A stretch of DNA of 64,000 nucleotides, taken from assembly GCA_003584705.1 (NCBI GenBank), contig AP018536.1:3162001-3226000 (forward strand), in the 5' to 3' direction. Below are positions 55,960 to 64,000 of the stretch, piece after piece (within the stretch, counting starts at the first letter, position 1; each line of letters begins with the position of its first letter). The position numbers were made by a program, and so were the translations under genes. The notes under the pieces were generated by a model, which saw nothing but the letters and a program-made list of their open reading frames with translations, searched no databases and was not told where the DNA came from. This DNA is from Lachnospiraceae bacterium GAM79. GTDB taxonomy: Bacteria; Bacillota; Clostridia; Lachnospirales; Lachnospiraceae.

Positions 55960-56898
55960 CTATCCCGGTAACCCTCCCGGCCTGCATCTGCCGATGGTTC
56001 CCCCACAGATCCCGCACAATGCCGGTGTGGCGATCCGCAGATAACGCCCTTTCAGTCCATTGCCCAGATAAGGGTTCTTCCGATACTCCGGAAAATTTTC
56101 CCGAAGGAACACAAAAGTCTCTTCCCGCAGAGATTTCCGCAGCTTCCGGTCCCGCACTCTGGAGATCCGCCCCATGGAACTGCACAACAGGATCCTCGTA
56201 CAGAAATATTCCAGTTCTTTCCCATAAGTATCCATCAGTTCTTTTTCCCGGTAAAACCGACAGGCATCCTGCAATACCGGAAAAATATTTCCCACCCGTC
56301 TGCTTTTATTGTCATTCATGGTAGAATCCCCTCTGTCCCGGTGATAGACATAGACTCCCAGCATTTTCGCCTGTTTTTTCACAAAGGGACGTAACTTCAG
56401 GTAGAAAGAGGTGTCCTCATAGATATACCCCTCCGGGAACCATATATCGTTGTCCGTAAGCAGTCTCCTGCGGATCAGCTTGTTCCAGGGAGCCGCCGAA
56501 CCGTAAGAGCGCTTCTCTCTGCCGTCTTCCTCCAGATAATGAAAATCACATTCCACCAGATCCAGTTCTTCGGAACCGGCCCTGGCGTACATGGCCGCGT
56601 ACATACGCCTGTCCACATAATCATCCGAATCCACGAATCCCACATATTCTCCCGTGGCAGCCGCAAGTCCTACATTTCTTGCCTTTCCCTGCCCTGCGTT
56701 CTTCTGGGTGATGACCCGGATGTGTTCGGGATCCCTGGCACGATATCTTTCCAGAATCTTGGGAGAAGCATCCGTGGAACCGTCATCCACGAAGATCAGT
56801 TCCAGTGAAGACAACGTCTGCTCTGTCAGGGAACGAATGCATTCCTCCAGATATTTTTCCGCATTGTATACCGGAACGATCACGCTGACTGCCGGCAT
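55960..56898 (-). CDS. Family 2 glycosyltransferase
   Basis: 312 residues. VSVIVPVYNAEKYLEECI, FVDDGSTDAS and GFVDSDDYVD. GGAGGAAATCTT sets the start; it overlaps the upstream gene by 19 nt. Confidence 0.9.
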   Translation of the reverse strand: MPAVSVIVPVYNAEKYLEECIRSLTEQTLSSLELIFVDDGSTDASPKILERYRARDPEHIRVITQKNAGQGKARNVGLAAATGEYVGFVDSDDYVDRRMYAAMYARAGSEELDLVECDFHYLEEDGREKRSYGSAAPWNKLIRRRLLTDNDIWFPEGYIYEDTSFYLKLRPFVKKQAKMLGVYVYHRDRGDSTMNDNKSRRVGNIFPVLQDACRFYREKELMDTYGKELEYFCTRILLCSSMGRISRVRDRKLRKSLREETFVFLRENFPEYRKNPYLGNGLKGRYLRIATPALCGICGGTIGRCRPGGLPG

Positions 56899-57683
56899 AA
56901 GATTTCCTCCACACTATGTAATAAAAATTCCGGAAAATACAGACTGATCTCCCCGTGTTCCTTGTAATGTGCCACGTCCTCGCTGCAGCGGTATCCCTTT
57001 TTCGCCAGATCCCGGCGCAGATAGCGGATATGTTCCTCATAGGTGTGTTCGCTGTCGGAATAATGCAGATAGATCCTCTGGGAGGGCGCATAACGGTTGG
57101 CTGCCACCTTTTTCGGAAGATACTCATTGAGGAATTCGACCTTTTCCTTACAGACCTGTCCGGCAATATGCTTCAACGCCTCAATATTCCCGGTGTCCAG
57201 CAGGCTTTGTCCCAGAAAATACTGGGGCCCCCCCACCACCATATAGCTTCCGGGATAGTCCAGTCCGAAATTCAGTGCCGTGTAACCGCCCTTGCTGGAA
57301 CCGCAGAAGATCAGGCGTTTTGCTCCGGTCTGCTCCCGCACCCGGTCGATCAGTTCCCTTACAACGACCGCCTCCTCGAATTTCATATTGCTGCCCAGAT
57401 AAAAGGAACCTCTGTGATCTGACGCAAAATCATCCAACAGAAACAACTTGTTACAGGGAACTTCCTTTAACGTCCGGACATAATTGTATCTGGCCCGGAT
57501 CCCTTTTCTGGTGCAGGAGCTGAAAACGATGATCAGATCCCGGGAATCCACCCGGTCTAGCATATATTTTAATGTTACTCCCCGGGAGCGATATTTTTTC
57601 TGATCCCGCAAAAGGCGCAGCTTCGTCATCATATACTCTCCCAGTTTTTTCCCTTTTTTACGAAATTTTTGAATGTTTTCCAT
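56880..57683 (-). CDS. Alpha/beta-hydrolase-like capsule protein
   Basis: 267 residues. The nucleophile elbow-like LIFCGSSKGGYTALNFGLDY (Ser in GxSxGG), SDRDLIIVFSS-like start, and His near the C-terminus (DVAHYKEHGEIS). GxSKGG proteins resemble XcbB/CpsF and Asp2-type surface-sugar modifying enzymes. May acylate or deacylate the polymer. Overlaps both neighbours. Confidence 0.65.
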   Translation of the reverse strand: MENIQKFRKKGKKLGEYMMTKLRLLRDQKKYRSRGVTLKYMLDRVDSRDLIIVFSSCTRKGIRARYNYVRTLKEVPCNKLFLLDDFASDHRGSFYLGSNMKFEEAVVVRELIDRVREQTGAKRLIFCGSSKGGYTALNFGLDYPGSYMVVGGPQYFLGQSLLDTGNIEALKHIAGQVCKEKVEFLNEYLPKKVAANRYAPSQRIYLHYSDSEHTYEEHIRYLRRDLAKKGYRCSEDVAHYKEHGEISLYFPEFLLHSVEEILCRQSA

Positions 57684-58173
57684 GGTTTTCCCCCTCTTCC
57701 GCAATTAAAAAATTCTCAATATCCTTAAGGATCCTCCGGGTATTGGAATGGTATCCGGCAAAGTCCCTGCTGCCGGTATCCCGGATGCAATCCCCCAGTT
57801 TCTCACTGTCATAACAGGCACAGATCAGGTTCATTCCGTCGAATTCCCGAAGCAGCTGTACCTGATGATCGTCCACATGCTCCCCGTAGCTGGCAAGTCT
57901 CGGCACTGCGATCACTTTTTTCCCTTGTTTTACGGCGCCGATGATCACACCGGTTCCACCATGGGTAATGACCATCTGGCATTCCCGCAGCTTCCCGGTG
58001 AAGCCTTCTCTGTCCAGAAACCTGCAGTATTCATAATGCTTTGGCTGATAATCGCTGACTCCGATCTGGGCAAACACCTCCTCTCTTATCATGCCTTCCT
58101 CGATCAGCAGATCTATCCTTTGTAACAATCGATTGAACTGGAACTTCTGAGATCCGGTCGTTACAAATATCAT
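57658..58173 (-). CDS. EpsF/PssE-like glycosyltransferase subunit (GT28 C-terminal)
   Basis: 171 residues. MIFVTTGSQKFQFNRLL at the start and MVITHGGTGVIIGAVKQGKKVI, the UDP-sugar binding half of an Alg13-like protein. Works with the Alg14-like gene 1 nt upstream to add the second sugar. Confidence 0.9.
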   Translation of the reverse strand: MIFVTTGSQKFQFNRLLQRIDLLIEEGMIREEVFAQIGVSDYQPKHYEYCRFLDREGFTGKLRECQMVITHGGTGVIIGAVKQGKKVIAVPRLASYGEHVDDHQVQLLREFDGMNLICACYDSEKLGDCIRDTGSRDFAGYHSNTRRILKDIENFLIAEEGENHGKHSKIS

Positions 58174-58174
58174 C

Positions 58175-58627
58175 CTAATAAATTCCCCCCAGGCAGATCG
58201 CATCCGGATAGATTTCCTTCATCTGTGTCCATTGGACATAAAAACGATCCGCATAATGATATAACAGTTTTCCCGTCAGTGTGGCCGAAGTCACTTTGGC
58301 AAATGACTCGATGTAGATCAGCTTCCTGCCGGAGAGCTTGGCTTCCATGCACAGCGGGATCATGGCCAGCACTCCGGTGCAGACCACCACATCCGGCTGT
58401 TCTTTATGCAACAGCCGCAACGAATCCACGGTATTTTTCAACAGATAAAAAAGGCATCTCCACTGTCTCCGGTTCACCTGCTGCAGATAGTAACATTTCA
58501 CCGGTGTCTTCACCTCATAGCCTGTTTTCTCCGTTACTACAAAACTTTCGTATTTTTCCATTAGCGGTTTTAACATCATCAGTTGTTCAAAGTGGCCGCC
58601 CGACGATGCGGCAAAACATATTTTCAT
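58175..58627 (-). CDS. EpsE/PssD-like glycosyltransferase membrane subunit (Alg14-like)
   Basis: 150 residues from the ATG after GGGAGG. KICFAASSGGHFEQLMML and VVVCTGVLAMIPLCMEAK match Alg14. Anchors the catalytic partner to the membrane. Confidence 0.9.
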   Translation of the reverse strand: MKICFAASSGGHFEQLMMLKPLMEKYESFVVTEKTGYEVKTPVKCYYLQQVNRRQWRCLFYLLKNTVDSLRLLHKEQPDVVVCTGVLAMIPLCMEAKLSGRKLIYIESFAKVTSATLTGKLLYHYADRFYVQWTQMKEIYPDAICLGGIY

Positions 58628-58646
58628 AAAGACCTCCCGGTTTTTT

Positions 58647-60050
58647 TCAAACTGCTTCCCCATTTTGCTGTTTATATTCCTGCCAGTATTGCTGCAGTCT
58701 GTAGTTACAGTCCTTAGATTTTGGCGGCAGGCCGTTGAACAGGATGCCGCAGATATCCGCATCCACCTGCTCTAACAGTGTCACCGCCGACTTTTCCCGG
58801 CTCATATGGCTGACGCCGGCCCGCACCACCAGAAGATAGGCGGTGACTTCATGGGACAATAGCAGGGCATCCGTCACAATTCCTACCGGCGGCAGATCAA
58901 TAATGATGCAGTCGTACCGGCTACGCAACGTCGTAAGCAGCTCCTTCATCCGCTCTCCGCCCAACAGTTCGGAAGGATTCGGTGGATTTTCTCCTCCCAC
59001 CAGCACATCCAGATTCTGCCGGTATTCCACGATCTGCGGTGTCTCCCGCAATCCCGCCAGATACTGGCTCAGTCCAAGTCTGCCCCGGAGCTTTAGCAGA
59101 GATGCCACCGACATATTCCGCATGTCTCCGTCGATGAGCAATACTTTTTTGCCCAGCTGTGCGTAACTGATGGCGATGTTGACACTGTTCAAAGTCTTGC
59201 CTTCATCCTTATCCGCACTGGTGACGGCATAGACCGGACAATGTTCTCCTTTTCCCGTGAACAGCAGGTTTGCCCGGATGGTATTATAGGATTCTTTCAC
59301 GGCAAAGGAGCTGTTCTCCCCCAATACTAACACGGGCTTACTCTTCCGGTCCGGCGCCTGGATCTGCGGAATATCTCCCAGCACCGGAATCCGGAATGCC
59401 AGCTTCAGTTCGTACCGCCTGCGGATCGTGGTATCCATCAGTCCTGCCAGCAGAAACAATACAAAGGATGCCCCAAAGCATCCGGCAAAGCCCACCAGTG
59501 CATATTTGACCAGACTGGTGGAACTGTAGGGTGCTTCCGGCAGTGTGGCATAATCGATCACCTCAATGCCACCGGACTTCACGATCCGGCCGATCTCCTT
59601 CGGAGCCACCCTGCCGATAGCATTGGCCAGCTCCATGGCCCGGTAAGGATCACTGTCATAAGTGTAGACATAGAACACTGCCGTGTTTTCCACCACACTG
59701 GTACCGATTCTTCCCGACAAAGCTTCCGTTCCGTAATCCAGCCCGGCTTCCTCCAGCACCTTCTGAAGGATCGTGTTACTCTTCAGGATTAATATGTAAC
59801 TCTGTACCAGATTCTTGGCCTGGGTAAATTCGGAATTTGAGATATTGACCGAAGAATCATACACGTAGTCCGGATCACTGTATACATAGAAGGATACCTC
59901 CGCCCGGTAAAGTGTACTGTTGGTCAGATATGCATAAGCGCCTCCCGCCATTCCTCCCAGTACCCCCAGGATCATAATGTATGCAATCCTTTTTTGCAGG
60001 ATCCACAGGATCTTCTCCAGATGAAAATTATTCAAGATCGTTTCCAACAT
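58647..60050 (-). CDS. Chain-length regulator fused to a BY-type tyrosine kinase
   Basis: 467 residues. Wzz domain with two membrane helices (about 22-42 and 185-207). The kinase has Walker A SADKDEGKTLN, A' VLLIDGDMRN and B CIIIDLPPVG. A Tyr cluster near the C-terminus (CNYRLQQYWQEY) is the autophosphorylation site. Many Firmicutes split these into two proteins; here they are fused. First gene of the operon; AAAGGAGAGGAC sets the start. Confidence 0.92.
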   Translation of the reverse strand: MLETILNNFHLEKILWILQKRIAYIMILGVLGGMAGGAYAYLTNSTLYRAEVSFYVYSDPDYVYDSSVNISNSEFTQAKNLVQSYILILKSNTILQKVLEEAGLDYGTEALSGRIGTSVVENTAVFYVYTYDSDPYRAMELANAIGRVAPKEIGRIVKSGGIEVIDYATLPEAPYSSTSLVKYALVGFAGCFGASFVLFLLAGLMDTTIRRRYELKLAFRIPVLGDIPQIQAPDRKSKPVLVLGENSSFAVKESYNTIRANLLFTGKGEHCPVYAVTSADKDEGKTLNSVNIAISYAQLGKKVLLIDGDMRNMSVASLLKLRGRLGLSQYLAGLRETPQIVEYRQNLDVLVGGENPPNPSELLGGERMKELLTTLRSRYDCIIIDLPPVGIVTDALLLSHEVTAYLLVVRAGVSHMSREKSAVTLLEQVDADICGILFNGLPPKSKDCNYRLQQYWQEYKQQNGEAV

Positions 60051-60094
60051 TGTCCTCTCCTTTTCGACAAATTCTGCTTTTCCCTAAAATGAAA

Positions 60095-60147
60095 ATATCC
60101 ACCAGGGAATTCCCTGATGGATATCTTATGCCGGACATTGGCCTGTC
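60095..60147 (-). promoter_or_regulatory. Two hairpins in the leader of the polysaccharide operon
   Basis: On the minus strand, GGACA-GGCCAA-TGTCC (60132-60147) precedes a 30-nt inverted repeat with outer ATATCCA/TGGATAT and inner CAGGGAATTCCCTG (60095-60124), then TTTTCATTTT. This could be a leader attenuator. The remainder of 60051-60406 holds no clear minus-strand promoter. Confidence 0.55.
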
Positions 60148-60302
60148 CGTTTTCTTCTTATGTAAACCGTATAAATAATACGTTCCATATATGCAGCCAC
60201 GCCTCCGCTCATACACTCCGGAAGCACTTCCGTATATAAAGACGGCGCTAAGAAGCGGAATGGCTCAATATTTCTTTTCTTTTTTTTAAGTGCCTGTTAT
60301 GA

Positions 60303-60308
60303 TATAAT
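60303..60308 (+). promoter_or_regulatory. Extended -10 promoter of the GGDEF-like gene
   Basis: TGaTATAAT with no clear -35 box, about 100 nt before the start. Confidence 0.55.
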
Positions 60309-60406
60309 GAGCGCAAGAGAGCCAACATGCTTGCATGATTGGCGAACGGCGAAGTATTTTCCCGATGTACACCTCACCACCAGCGCAATCAAAGGAGTGA
60401 ACCTAT

Positions 60407-61111
60407 ATGATACAGAAAAAGAAATTCGTAAAAACCTTCCGTAACACCAAAACCGTGCAGTTAATTCTTCTTCTGCTGTTGGAAACCGCCTATGTTCTGG
60501 TCCTGACTCTGAACCCTGCACTGGGCACAAAGCTTTTCGAAGACCGGACTCTGTTTATCTTATGCACACTTTCATGGATCCTTGCATTATTTAATCTGAT
60601 ATGGTTATTATACGATTTCTATAAATTACGCACTTTTGCCGAAGAAAGCCATGCTCTGAACCGTGCGGCCTTCCTGGATCATCTGACCGGTATCCCCAAC
60701 CGGCACGGTCTGGACGTGGTCTTCGAGACCTATGACTCTCCGGAATCTCTGGCTCATGTAGCCTGCTATATGGTGACCATCACCAACCTGAAAGAGATCA
60801 ACCAGACTATGGGACATGTGGTAGGCGACCAGATGTTAAAAGATTTCTCCGGCATTCTGGAGAGCGTTGGCGATGCCTTCGGTGTAGTGGGACGTAACGG
60901 CGGTAATGAATTCCTCATGATCGTCAACCACGGTTCCCATGATACCATGGACTATTTCATAGAAAGTCTGGCGCAGCAGTTAAAAGAATATAACGAAGAA
61001 CACAGCAATGCGCCCATTCAGATCAAGTACGCATATATTTTAAATGAAGAAGCACATGCAGAGTATTTCTCCACTCTGCTTACAGAGACATACAATAAGC
61101 TCCACGCTTAA
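60407..61111 (+). CDS. Membrane GGDEF-like protein, degenerate
   Basis: 234 residues. Two membrane segments (16-36 and 49-71), then a GGDEF-type domain with DHLTGIPNRHGLD. The active site is NGGNEF instead of GGDEF, so catalysis is doubtful; it may bind nucleotide or a partner. Start after AAAGGAGTGAACC. A PilZ protein at 33 kb is a possible c-di-GMP target elsewhere. Confidence 0.82.
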   Translation: MIQKKKFVKTFRNTKTVQLILLLLLETAYVLVLTLNPALGTKLFEDRTLFILCTLSWILALFNLIWLLYDFYKLRTFAEESHALNRAAFLDHLTGIPNRHGLDVVFETYDSPESLAHVACYMVTITNLKEINQTMGHVVGDQMLKDFSGILESVGDAFGVVGRNGGNEFLMIVNHGSHDTMDYFIESLAQQLKEYNEEHSNAPIQIKYAYILNEEAHAEYFSTLLTETYNKLHA

Positions 61112-61143
61112 AGAACCCGTTAACCAAGCAGTGAGACGAACGC

Positions 61144-61707
61144 ATGAAAGACATGAACATTCCTTACATTGCCGGTCTTGTGATCCGTGCCCAGCACAGC
61201 GACTCGGATGCCTTCGCGGAATTGTATGCTCTTACCTATAATAAAGTATACAACTACACCAGGCATTATCTGAGAGATGACTTTCTCGCTCAGGACGCTA
61301 TGCAGGAGGTCTACATACTGGCTCTGAAAAACATTGGAAAACTGAATGATCCCACGGTTTTTATCGCCTGGCTGAACCGCATCTGCTTCCACGTCTGCTA
61401 TGACATGACCCAGAAGAACCGACCGCAGAACGACTGCCAGGTCTTGAGCCAGGAGATTCTGGATATTGTCCAGGATCCCCACCTGGACACCAATCCGGAA
61501 CTGCACTACCAGCAGAAGGATGAATACTCCCGGCTGACGGACGCTTTAGAGCAGCTTCCTTTCAATGAGAAGCAGGTCCTGATCATGCGCTACTATAACG
61601 ACATGAAGCTCGAAGAGATCGCTGCAGCCATGGAGATCAGCCGCAGCAGCGTCAAACGCTATATTGCCTCCGGACAGGATCATTTGAAAGAAAGAATGAA
61701 AGGATAA
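61144..61707 (+). CDS. ECF-type sigma factor
   Basis: 187 residues. Region 2 is DFLAQDAMQEVYILALKNIG; region 4 is NEKQVLIMRYYNDMKLEEIA followed by MEISRSSVKRYI. Heads a plus-strand operon with a membrane protein, a transglutaminase lipoprotein and a GspF-like protein. Confidence 0.9.
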   Translation: MKDMNIPYIAGLVIRAQHSDSDAFAELYALTYNKVYNYTRHYLRDDFLAQDAMQEVYILALKNIGKLNDPTVFIAWLNRICFHVCYDMTQKNRPQNDCQVLSQEILDIVQDPHLDTNPELHYQQKDEYSRLTDALEQLPFNEKQVLIMRYYNDMKLEEIAAAMEISRSSVKRYIASGQDHLKERMKG

Positions 61708-61713
61708 CAGATT

Positions 61714-62226
61714 ATGTTTTTTCATAAAAAGAACCGATATGAACTGGACATGGCAACTGCCAACAATGCTTTGCAGAATATCCTGTCCAGTTGCAACCAG
61801 CCGGTCAATACGATCCCTTTTGACAAGCTGGTGCTTCGCAAAAAAGTGAATGCCGCCTCCTACAACCGGCTGATCGTTGCCACGACACTGATCTTCGTGC
61901 TGACCTTTTTGTCGCCGCTCGCCATCGTTCCTCTCTCTGAGATGACTGAGAAACTGTTGGCCCCCACACCTGCGGTGCTTACACTGGATTATGTGGAAAA
62001 TAATATTTTAAGTCTGAAATTCACCGGTGACAACATTCTTTACGAGGAGGCTTTTATGGAGACTGTGTCCGGGGAGATCATCGAACCGCTCTCTGTGGAT
62101 TCCTCCAAGGGTGTGATCAATTTTCCGTTTTTGTCCGAGGAAGCCAATATTTATGTCCCCGTCAAAAACGGTGAGACTCTCCACCTGCTTTTTACTCCCG
62201 ATAATGTAACGGGCCTGGAACAATAA
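61714..62226 (+). CDS. Single-span membrane protein, probable anti-sigma factor
   Basis: 170 residues. A 50-residue cytoplasmic part, one helix (LIVATTLIFVLTFLSPLAIV) and a small beta-type outer domain. Lies 6 nt behind the sigma gene (AAAGGATAACAGATT), the normal place for an anti-sigma. No family named. Confidence 0.65.
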   Translation: MFFHKKNRYELDMATANNALQNILSSCNQPVNTIPFDKLVLRKKVNAASYNRLIVATTLIFVLTFLSPLAIVPLSEMTEKLLAPTPAVLTLDYVENNILSLKFTGDNILYEEAFMETVSGEIIEPLSVDSSKGVINFPFLSEEANIYVPVKNGETLHLLFTPDNVTGLEQ

Positions 62227-62247
62227 CAACAGGATGTAACGATTTTT

Positions 62248-63297
62248 ATGCGGATGCCAAAATTATCTGCGCGACTGCGCATTTTGCTAATTACATATTC
62301 CATGACAATCGGCTTATGTGCCTGCGGATCCGGCTCTGACAATCTGCCTGTGGATGCCCCCGTCGCAGACACTTACGGCGAACCATCACAATCCTCCGCA
62401 GTTCCTTCTTCTGCGGATACGAATATCAGCTCTGCGGATGCCTCTTCTCCTGAAACGGAAGCCGTAACTGACGCAGAGCCTCTCCGGGATGCCACGCCTG
62501 TCTGTCTTGTGCCCCGGGCCGACGGAACAGCAACAGCTTCCAATGATGTGGCTGTCATTGACTATTCTCATATGTCTGACGGCTATGTCTGTGCCAATTA
62601 CACCGGCACCTGTCCCAAGGTCAAACTGCGCATTACCGGGCCGGATACCGTTGTCTATACTTACGATCTGCACGGTGGCGGCTATGAGACTTTCCCCTTG
62701 TCTTCCGGAGACGGATATTATGACGTGACGATCTATGAAAATATCTCCGGTACCAATTATGCCACCTGCCTGTATGCAGACCTCGATGTACAGATTACGG
62801 ATGCATTCAGCCCTTTTCTCTACCCCAACCAGTACGTGAATTTTACTGCGGACAGCAAAGTGGTAGCCAAGGGACAGGAACTTGCCGAGGGTGCTTCCTC
62901 GGATCTGGAAGTGATCACCCGGATCTATGATTATATTACCCAGAATATTACTTACGACTACGACAAAGCCTCCGATCCTCCTACGGGCTATACCTCCGAT
63001 GTGGATGCCATTCTTGCTTCCGGCACCGGTATCTGTCTGGATTATGCCGCGGTAATGGCAAGCATGCTGCGAAGCCAGCGGATCCCGACCCGGCTGGAGG
63101 TCGGCTATGCCCAGGATGCCTACCATGCCTGGATCAGTGTCTACACCGATGATACCGGATGGCTGAACGGCATCATAGAATTTGACGGCAATGTCTGGAC
63201 CCTGGTGGATCCTACGTTCGGTGCCAACACGGATGACAAGACTCTGAAAAAGTTCATCGGTGACGGCAGTAATTATATCCTGCAGAAAATGTATTAG
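62248..63297 (+). CDS. Transglutaminase-like lipoprotein
   Basis: 349 residues. Lipobox LCAC (Cys about 26), Ser/Asp-rich linker, then a transglutaminase core: Cys in GTGICLDYAAVMASMLRS, His in AYHAWISVY, Asp in LVDPTFGANTD. Surface protease or cross-linking enzyme. Confidence 0.88.
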   Translation: MRMPKLSARLRILLITYSMTIGLCACGSGSDNLPVDAPVADTYGEPSQSSAVPSSADTNISSADASSPETEAVTDAEPLRDATPVCLVPRADGTATASNDVAVIDYSHMSDGYVCANYTGTCPKVKLRITGPDTVVYTYDLHGGGYETFPLSSGDGYYDVTIYENISGTNYATCLYADLDVQITDAFSPFLYPNQYVNFTADSKVVAKGQELAEGASSDLEVITRIYDYITQNITYDYDKASDPPTGYTSDVDAILASGTGICLDYAAVMASMLRSQRIPTRLEVGYAQDAYHAWISVYTDDTGWLNGIIEFDGNVWTLVDPTFGANTDDKTLKKFIGDGSNYILQKMY

Positions 63298-63316
63298 TGA
63301 AAGGGAACAAAACGCC

Positions 63317-64000
63317 ATGAAGACCACAGAGAAAAAACTACTTTCTAATGAAGAGATCGCTTCTTTTTGCAGTCAGGCTGCCATGCTGTTTCAGGCAGGC
63401 ATTCCGCCCGTGGAGGGCATGGCCATCCTGCAAAGTGATGCCCAGTCTCCCGAAGGCAAGGCGATCTTCGAGGAGATCCTTACCGTATGCCGACAGGGAG
63501 AAAGCTTTCACAAAGCACTGGAAGCCACCAAGGTCTTCCCCGATTACTGCCTGCATATGATCGCTCTGGGTGAAGAATCCGGTAATCTCGATGTGTGTAT
63601 GAGCTCTCTGGCGGATTATTATGAAAAAGAGGATGCCATCGCAGGCAGTATCCGGGATGCTGTAACATATCCCTTTATCATGATCGCCATGATGGCCGCT
63701 GTCATCGTGGTACTGGTCAGCCGCGTCATGCCGATCTTCGAGCAGGTCTATATAGAGCTGGGCAGTGAGATGACCGGGTTTGCTGCATCACTTTTGCGTC
63801 TCGGCAACCATCTGAACCGGTATTCCTTTATTTTCGTAAGTATTCTGTGCATATTGTTGTTACTGTACCTTTTTGCTACCAGAACCCAGACCGGCAAACG
63901 TGTCACCGCCCGGTTCCTGAACTGGTTCCCCCTCACCAGACGTTTTTATGAAAGTGTGGCCTGCGAACGTTTTGCCAGCGGTATGGCACTGACCTTAAGC
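63317..64000 (+). CDS. GspF-type secretion/pilus membrane protein, 3' end outside window
   Basis: 228 codons to the window edge without a stop. EIASFCSQAAMLFQAGIPPVEG, LGEESGNL and a membrane segment after YPFIMIAMMAAVIVVLVSRV match GspF/PilC. Inner membrane platform of a type IV pilus or secretion-like machine. Cotranscribed with the sigma operon. Confidence 0.85.
   Translation, partial: MKTTEKKLLSNEEIASFCSQAAMLFQAGIPPVEGMAILQSDAQSPEGKAIFEEILTVCRQGESFHKALEATKVFPDYCLHMIALGEESGNLDVCMSSLADYYEKEDAIAGSIRDAVTYPFIMIAMMAAVIVVLVSRVMPIFEQVYIELGSEMTGFAASLLRLGNHLNRYSFIFVSILCILLLLYLFATRTQTGKRVTARFLNWFPLTRRFYESVACERFASGMALTLS

Overview
The window looks like a gut Lachnospiraceae-type Firmicute chromosome (Blautia/Roseburia/Dorea-like). 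The basis is the strong AAGGAGG ribosome sites, the gene families present, a str operon (rpsL-rpsG-fusA-tuf), an AcnX/old-yellow-enzyme operon, a tuf-inserted mobilizable element with a TnpV and a MobV relaxase, a paeninodin-type lasso peptide cluster and a large exopolysaccharide operon. No rRNA or tRNA gene was seen. The species cannot be named from sequence reading alone.

Layout. 1-8.1 kb: the 3' part of an ECF sigma/anti-sigma pair; a three-gene operon of an Fe-S flavoenzyme with both aconitase X subunits; a CapA-type lipoprotein; and a PD-(D/E)XK-like protein followed by a 53-bp tandem repeat. 8.6-10.3 kb: an IS1182-type insertion sequence sitting in what was the tuf transcription terminator. 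10.36-22.70 kb: an integrative mobilizable element inserted in the 3' end of tuf. It is bounded by two copies of the last 18 tuf codons that differ only at synonymous positions. It carries an ECF sigma/anti-sigma pair, TnpV, a MobV relaxase with a probable oriT, a RepA-like ATPase, a tyrosine integrase, an excisionase-like protein, an XRE regulator, a DUF3800 protein preceded by a structured RNA with its own promoter and terminator, and a four-gene overlapping operon. 22.6-27.4 kb: tuf, fusA, rpsG, rpsL. 27.6-33.4 kb: rfbD, small membrane and lipoproteins, a 1060-residue coiled-coil surface protein and a PilZ protein. 33.5-60.1 kb: a polysaccharide locus with a lasso peptide cluster embedded in it. 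60.4-64 kb: a GGDEF-like protein, then an ECF sigma, membrane protein, transglutaminase lipoprotein and GspF-type protein.

The most exciting candidate system is the four-gene operon at 19,399-22,401. It encodes a small Gly-rich protein starting Met-Gly, a fused PfkB-type kinase/nucleoside deoxyribosyltransferase, a QueC-like PP-loop enzyme and an endonuclease III-like helix-hairpin-helix glycosylase. All adjacent genes overlap by 8-11 nt. Content and position (cargo next to the attachment site) suggest a nucleobase-based defence system. It shares QueC-like and glycosylase parts with type IV CBASS but has no cyclase and no tRNA-guanine transglycosylase; it also recalls Qat systems, which use a QueC-like protein.

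The lasso cluster (37.1-44.8 kb) has precursor, PqqD-type recognition protein, leader protease, Asn-synthetase-like cyclase, ABC exporter, two HprK-like kinases and a nucleotidyltransferase. A second peptide with the same leader lies on the other strand behind a two-component system. Its core has no ring-forming acid at positions 7-9, but it ends in serine, the kind of residue phosphorylated in paeninodin. The polysaccharide genes (chain-length/tyrosine kinase, EpsE/F-like transferase pair, GT2 and GT4 transferases, Wzy, flippase, pyruvyl transferase, UDP-sugar dehydrogenase, priming transferase) would build and export one surface polymer.
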